A stretch of 58,261 nt of DNA from Gammaproteobacteria bacterium. GTDB taxonomy: Bacteria > Pseudomonadota > Gammaproteobacteria > Steroidobacterales > Steroidobacteraceae. The notes beneath the pieces were generated by a model. It saw nothing but the letters and a program-made list of their open reading frames with translations. It had not been told where the DNA came from and ran no database searches. Both the position numbers and the translations under genes were made by a program. The first letter of the stretch is position 1, and each line of letters opens with the position of its first letter. The stretch spans positions 1 to 58,261 of the forward strand of contig SCUD01000063.1 of the NCBI GenBank assembly GCA_004297335.1. Direction: 5' to 3'. Shown one piece after another: positions 53,944 to 58,261 of this stretch.

Positions 53944-54003
53944 GCCGGACAGACACTACCATATGGTATTAATAAAAGTAAACAATGGTAGTATCTGTCC
54001 GGC
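53944..54003. promoter_or_regulatory. Inverted-repeat operator between the TonB receptor and marR genes
   Basis: Arms at 53944-53962 and 53985-54003 are 19 bases long and mutually inverted with one mismatch (GCCGGACAGACACTACCAT against its partner ATGGTAGTATCTGTCCGGC). The A+T-rich centre contains TACCATATGGTA and TATTAATAAA, where both promoters must lie. An autoregulating MarR dimer pair is the natural candidate to bind here. Confidence 0.7.
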
Positions 54004-54074
54004 CGGCACCCGCCCGGCGCGCAGCCGGTTATCCTGACGACCCGGCCGCTGCCGGCCGGCTCACGAGGCGCCGC

Positions 54075-54626
54075 ATGACGACCAACAGGCACGAACCGCA
54101 CCCGGGCATCCGCCGGGTGTTCGACTACGAGCACAACGTGGTCTTCCGGATGATCCGGCTGGTCAACCTGCTGTCACGCAACTTCCAGGTCGTCTACGAG
54201 AAGGACATCAACCTGGTGGTCGTCGATTTCCGCATCCTGATGCTGATCGCCGCCCATCCGGGAATCTCCGGCAGCGAGCTGGCCCGGCTGTCCGGCCACA
54301 ACCAGATGACGATCAGCAATGCGCTGCGCCGTCTCGAGCGGGCCGGTCGCGTACGCCGCGAGACCAGCCAGCAGGACCGGCGGCGGGCGGAGATCTACCT
54401 GACTGCCCAGGGCGTCGCCTTGTACAACGACCTGGAGCCGCGCGGACGGGAAATGGGCGCCCGGCTGCGCCGGTCGCTCACCGCCGCCGAGCGCCGCAGC
54501 CTGCGCAGGATCCTGGGCAAGCTGACCGCAGTCATCGAGGCCGTCGAGCTCGCGGACCGCCCGGCTGGCCGGATTCCGGGCGGAACCACCATCCGCCCGG
54601 GCGGTCGAAAAAATAACCCTTTCTGA
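54075..54626 (+). CDS. MarR family transcriptional regulator
   Basis: A 183-residue winged-helix regulator: [28 protein letters not shown] and the recognition helix [20 protein letters not shown], wing with [20 protein letters not shown], then C-terminal dimer helices. MarR proteins usually repress the neighbouring divergent operon until an aromatic or similar ligand binds. The ATG at 54075 has GAGG 11 bases upstream; the frame upstream runs through the operator. Here it would control the receptor/hydrolase/MFS/SDR operon. Confidence 0.9.
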   Translation: MTTNRHEPHPGIRRVFDYEHNVVFRMIRLVNLLSRNFQVVYEKDINLVVVDFRILMLIAAHPGISGSELARLSGHNQMTISNALRRLERAGRVRRETSQQDRRRAEIYLTAQGVALYNDLEPRGREMGARLRRSLTAAERRSLRRILGKLTAVIEAVELADRPAGRIPGGTTIRPGGRKNNPF

Positions 54627-54713
54627 TTCAACGAGGTATGACCGCCCGCTGGACGCCACCCTGGGCCCGTGCAGGCGGCCACCGGAGTATCGATCGACGT
54701 CCGCAGGCCGTTA

Positions 54714-54719
54714 TATAAT
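54714..54719 (+). promoter_or_regulatory. Promoter -10 box of rpoD
   Basis: A perfect TATAAT, 44 bases before the TTG start proposed for rpoD. The -35 region at 16-18 bases (TCGATC) is weak. An ATG at 54718 overlaps this box and therefore cannot be the start for transcripts made here. Confidence 0.65.
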
Positions 54720-54762
54720 GATCGGCTACTTTCGCGCTGCGACGCCGCGAGGACCTGCCACT

Positions 54763-56628
<1,866 letters not shown>

Positions 56629-56631
<3 letters not shown>

Positions 56632-56651
56632 GCGGGCGCGCGGTCCGCTCA
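56629..56651. terminator. Possible weak hairpin between rpoD and the convergent sulfotransferase
   Basis: TGAGCGG and CCGCTCA form a 7-base stem that includes both stop codons of the convergent genes. There is no T-run, so it may be only coincidental. Confidence 0.25.
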
Positions 56652-57905
56652 GTCGACCTCGGGCCACACGCCGAAGCGCTCCACGTAGAAGTCGAATCGC
56701 CGCCGCAGGGCTGCCGGCTCGACACCGAAGTCACGGCGCAGCTGGTACACCACCTGCCCCTGGCGACCGCGCGGATGCGCGGCCAGATAGTGCTCGAGCC
56801 GATCGCGTGCCGCATCATTGAGCGCGATCCCGGCCAACCCGTACACGCGCGCCAGCGTGGCCAGCGGATCCGCCATGAACGAATGGAACGGCGAGTCAAA
56901 GCTGCGGTCCGCCGGCACCAGCGCGCGGTCGCGCACGCAGGCGCGCAGCAGGTGCTCGATCCGATCGCTCCAGTAGTCGATCAGCTGGCCGGGCGCCACC
57001 TGCCGCCGGTTCATGCGCTGCGTGTAGGCCTGCATCGTGACGGTCGACTGAATGACGGCCACCGGGTCGCGGTGCGTGAAGACGACCGTGGCGTCGGGGA
57101 ACACGCGCAGCAGGACCGGCAGCTGTTCAAGGTGCTGCGGGCATTTCAGCACCCAGCGGTCACGGCGCCGGCGCCGCCACTGCAGCAGGCGCAGGACGTT
57201 CTTCAGGTACTCGTAGTGTGGCGTCTGGTCGTGCGCGTAGTAGTAGTCGCGCCAGCCGGGTGAATGCGCCAGCCACTCGAAGTTGTACGAGGCGAAATCC
57301 GGCCCCATCAGCTCGAGCTCCTCGTGCACGTGGTCCGGCTCCATCGGGTGCATCGCCGCGATCAGCGGCGTGGCCTGCTGCATCCCGGTCCAGGCCGCGG
57401 CGCAACGCCGGTAGCGCGGATCGCTCTGATCCCCTGGCGCCGGCTCACCCGGCAGCGGCAGCGGTTCGTACGACTCCCACAGGGGCAGTGATTGCAGCCG
57501 CGGATCGGTGGCCAGCAGGTTCACCAGATGCGTCGTGCCCGAGCGGGGCAAGCCGACGACCACGACGGGCCGCGCGACCGGCTCCAGCAGGATCTCCGGA
57601 TGGCGACCCAGCTCCGCCTGGATCAGCAGGCGATTGCTCGCGTAGCGCACGAGGTAGCCAAACAGCACTGCGCGGTTGAATGCAGTGATCCCGCGATCGC
57701 TGTCCCACTCCGTGCACAATTGCTGCAGGCGCTCCCGGAAGTCCGGCGCGCCGAAGTCCGTCAGCTCCGCGCGCTGCTGCGCCGCGGCGAGCACGGCCTC
57801 AGCGCTGAGGTCGGTGATTACGGTGTCGCCCCAGGCGAGCAGCCCGGCCTGGGTCTCGCTGAGCTGCGGCGTCGCCAGATCGCCGATATCGACGGTCGCT
57901 CTCAT
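56649..57905 (-). CDS. Sulfotransferase family protein
   Basis: A 418-residue PAPS-dependent sulfotransferase-like protein. VVVVGLPRSGTTHLVNLLA is the 5'-phosphosulfate loop and VVFTHRDPVAVIQSTVTMQA the 3'-phosphate region; the long HVHEELELMGPDFASYNFEW segment is typical of bacterial Sulfotransfer_3 proteins. Acceptor unknown. The ATG at 57905 overlaps the stop of the TetR-like gene (ATGA), so the two are in one operon. It converges on rpoD with 17 bases between stops. Confidence 0.85.
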   Translation of the reverse strand: MRATVDIGDLATPQLSETQAGLLAWGDTVITDLSAEAVLAAAQQRAELTDFGAPDFRERLQQLCTEWDSDRGITAFNRAVLFGYLVRYASNRLLIQAELGRHPEILLEPVARPVVVVGLPRSGTTHLVNLLATDPRLQSLPLWESYEPLPLPGEPAPGDQSDPRYRRCAAAWTGMQQATPLIAAMHPMEPDHVHEELELMGPDFASYNFEWLAHSPGWRDYYYAHDQTPHYEYLKNVLRLLQWRRRRRDRWVLKCPQHLEQLPVLLRVFPDATVVFTHRDPVAVIQSTVTMQAYTQRMNRRQVAPGQLIDYWSDRIEHLLRACVRDRALVPADRSFDSPFHSFMADPLATLARVYGLAGIALNDAARDRLEHYLAAHPRGRQGQVVYQLRRDFGVEPAALRRRFDFYVERFGVWPEVD

Positions 57906-58261
57906 GCCGGGCACGCCGTCCGGGTCTCCGCAGACACCGGGGCCGACAGCAGGGCCACGACCGAATCCTCGAGGTTGGCGACGAACAGCCGGGTGGCGGC
58001 CTGGTGCTGGCGTCCGGTCGCGTCGAGCACGCGCGCGTGATCGTCGAGGCCGTGGAAGACCAGCACCGCGGCCAGCATCAGCCGCTGCTGCACGAGTATG
58101 GCGGGCAGGCCGGTGGTCCGCAGCGTGCGGCGCAGCCGGCGGAAGAACGGATCCGCGCTCGCCACGCGCAGCGGCGAGGCTGGGATTCCCTCGACCGAGA
58201 GCGTATGCAGCGCGATCAGCTGCGCGTTGATGCGGATGAATTCCGGGCCGCCGTCGGCGCT
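57902..58261 (-). CDS. TetR-like regulator, C-terminal part only
   Basis: Open to the window edge in the frame that includes EFIRINAQLIALHTLSVEGIP, LRVASADPFFRRLRRTL, VFHGLDDHARVLDA and ATRLFVANLEDSVVALLSAP. This matches the ligand-binding C-terminal part of TetR regulators of this type; the N-terminal HTH would lie beyond the window. Coupled by ATGA to the sulfotransferase gene, so it may regulate it. Confidence 0.55.
   Translation of the reverse strand, partial: SADGGPEFIRINAQLIALHTLSVEGIPASPLRVASADPFFRRLRRTLRTTGLPAILVQQRLMLAAVLVFHGLDDHARVLDATGRQHQAATRLFVANLEDSVVALLSAPVSAETRTACPA

Overview
The window is one continuous, GC-rich (roughly two-thirds G+C by eye) chromosomal stretch from a gammaproteobacterium. 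The gene order pilGHIJ-chpA-chpC / gshB-tonB-yqgE-ruvX-pyrB ... pilU-pilT / yggS-proC-yggT is the one known from Pseudomonas aeruginosa. The split class II ribonucleotide reductase (nrdJa/nrdJb) and an rpsU-dnaG-rpoD neighbourhood also fit this class. I cannot fix the genus; the very GC-rich codon use and the TonB receptor/SDR/sulfotransferase content would suit the Xanthomonadales/Nevskiales/Steroidobacterales side.

Layout. (1) 1-10.6 kb: a 5'-truncated PIN-GNAT-PUA-like protein, convergent with a complete Pil-Chp chemosensory operon on the minus strand (pilG, pilH, pilI, pilJ, chpA, chpC), which controls type IV pilus motility. (2) 10.8-15.9 kb, plus strand: gshB, a tonB3-like gene, yqgE, ruvX, pyrB and a PyrK-like electron-transfer subunit, most of them overlapping by 1-4 bases. 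(3) 15.9-18.5 kb: an island of visibly lower GC with an HEXXH metalloprotease and a small membrane protein, bracketed by two remnants of one IS1595-like element. (4) 18.5-21.8 kb, minus strand: pilT and two pilU-like retraction ATPases. (5) 21.9-24.5 kb, plus strand: yggS, proC, yggT and an HU-like protein. (6) 24.5-33.8 kb, mostly minus strand: an alpha/beta hydrolase, an FKBP isomerase, msrB, htpG, two small ORFs, ppnN, an L,D-transpeptidase, a small lipoprotein, nrdJb and nrdJa. (7) 34.2-41.2 kb: a DegP/DegQ protease, an NDUFA9-like protein, an aminopeptidase-like lipoprotein, cca, an FmdB-like protein, rimO and a membrane protein. (8) 41.2-46 kb: uppP, a MidA-type methyltransferase, a folM-like reductase, folK, folB and tsaD. 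(9) 46-58.3 kb: rpsU-yqeY-dnaG, then a divergent TonB receptor/hydrolase/MFS/SDR operon with its own MarR gene, then rpoD, a sulfotransferase and the C-terminus of a TetR-like regulator.

How the genes work together. The Pil-Chp system, the TonB3-like protein and the PilT/PilU motors all serve twitching motility. The cassette at 48.5-54.6 kb looks like a self-contained uptake-and-catabolism unit under MarR control that sits inside the classical rpsU-dnaG-rpoD operon; rpoD carries its own TATAAT promoter. The most unusual non-coding signal is a small family of hairpins (12682-12790, 12823-12910, 18379-18470). Two of them have an identical 38-base loop but unrelated, perfectly paired stems, and the third is a diverged, inverted member. 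All coordinates and motif statements come from reading the sequence; family assignments are from memory of the protein families, without database searches.
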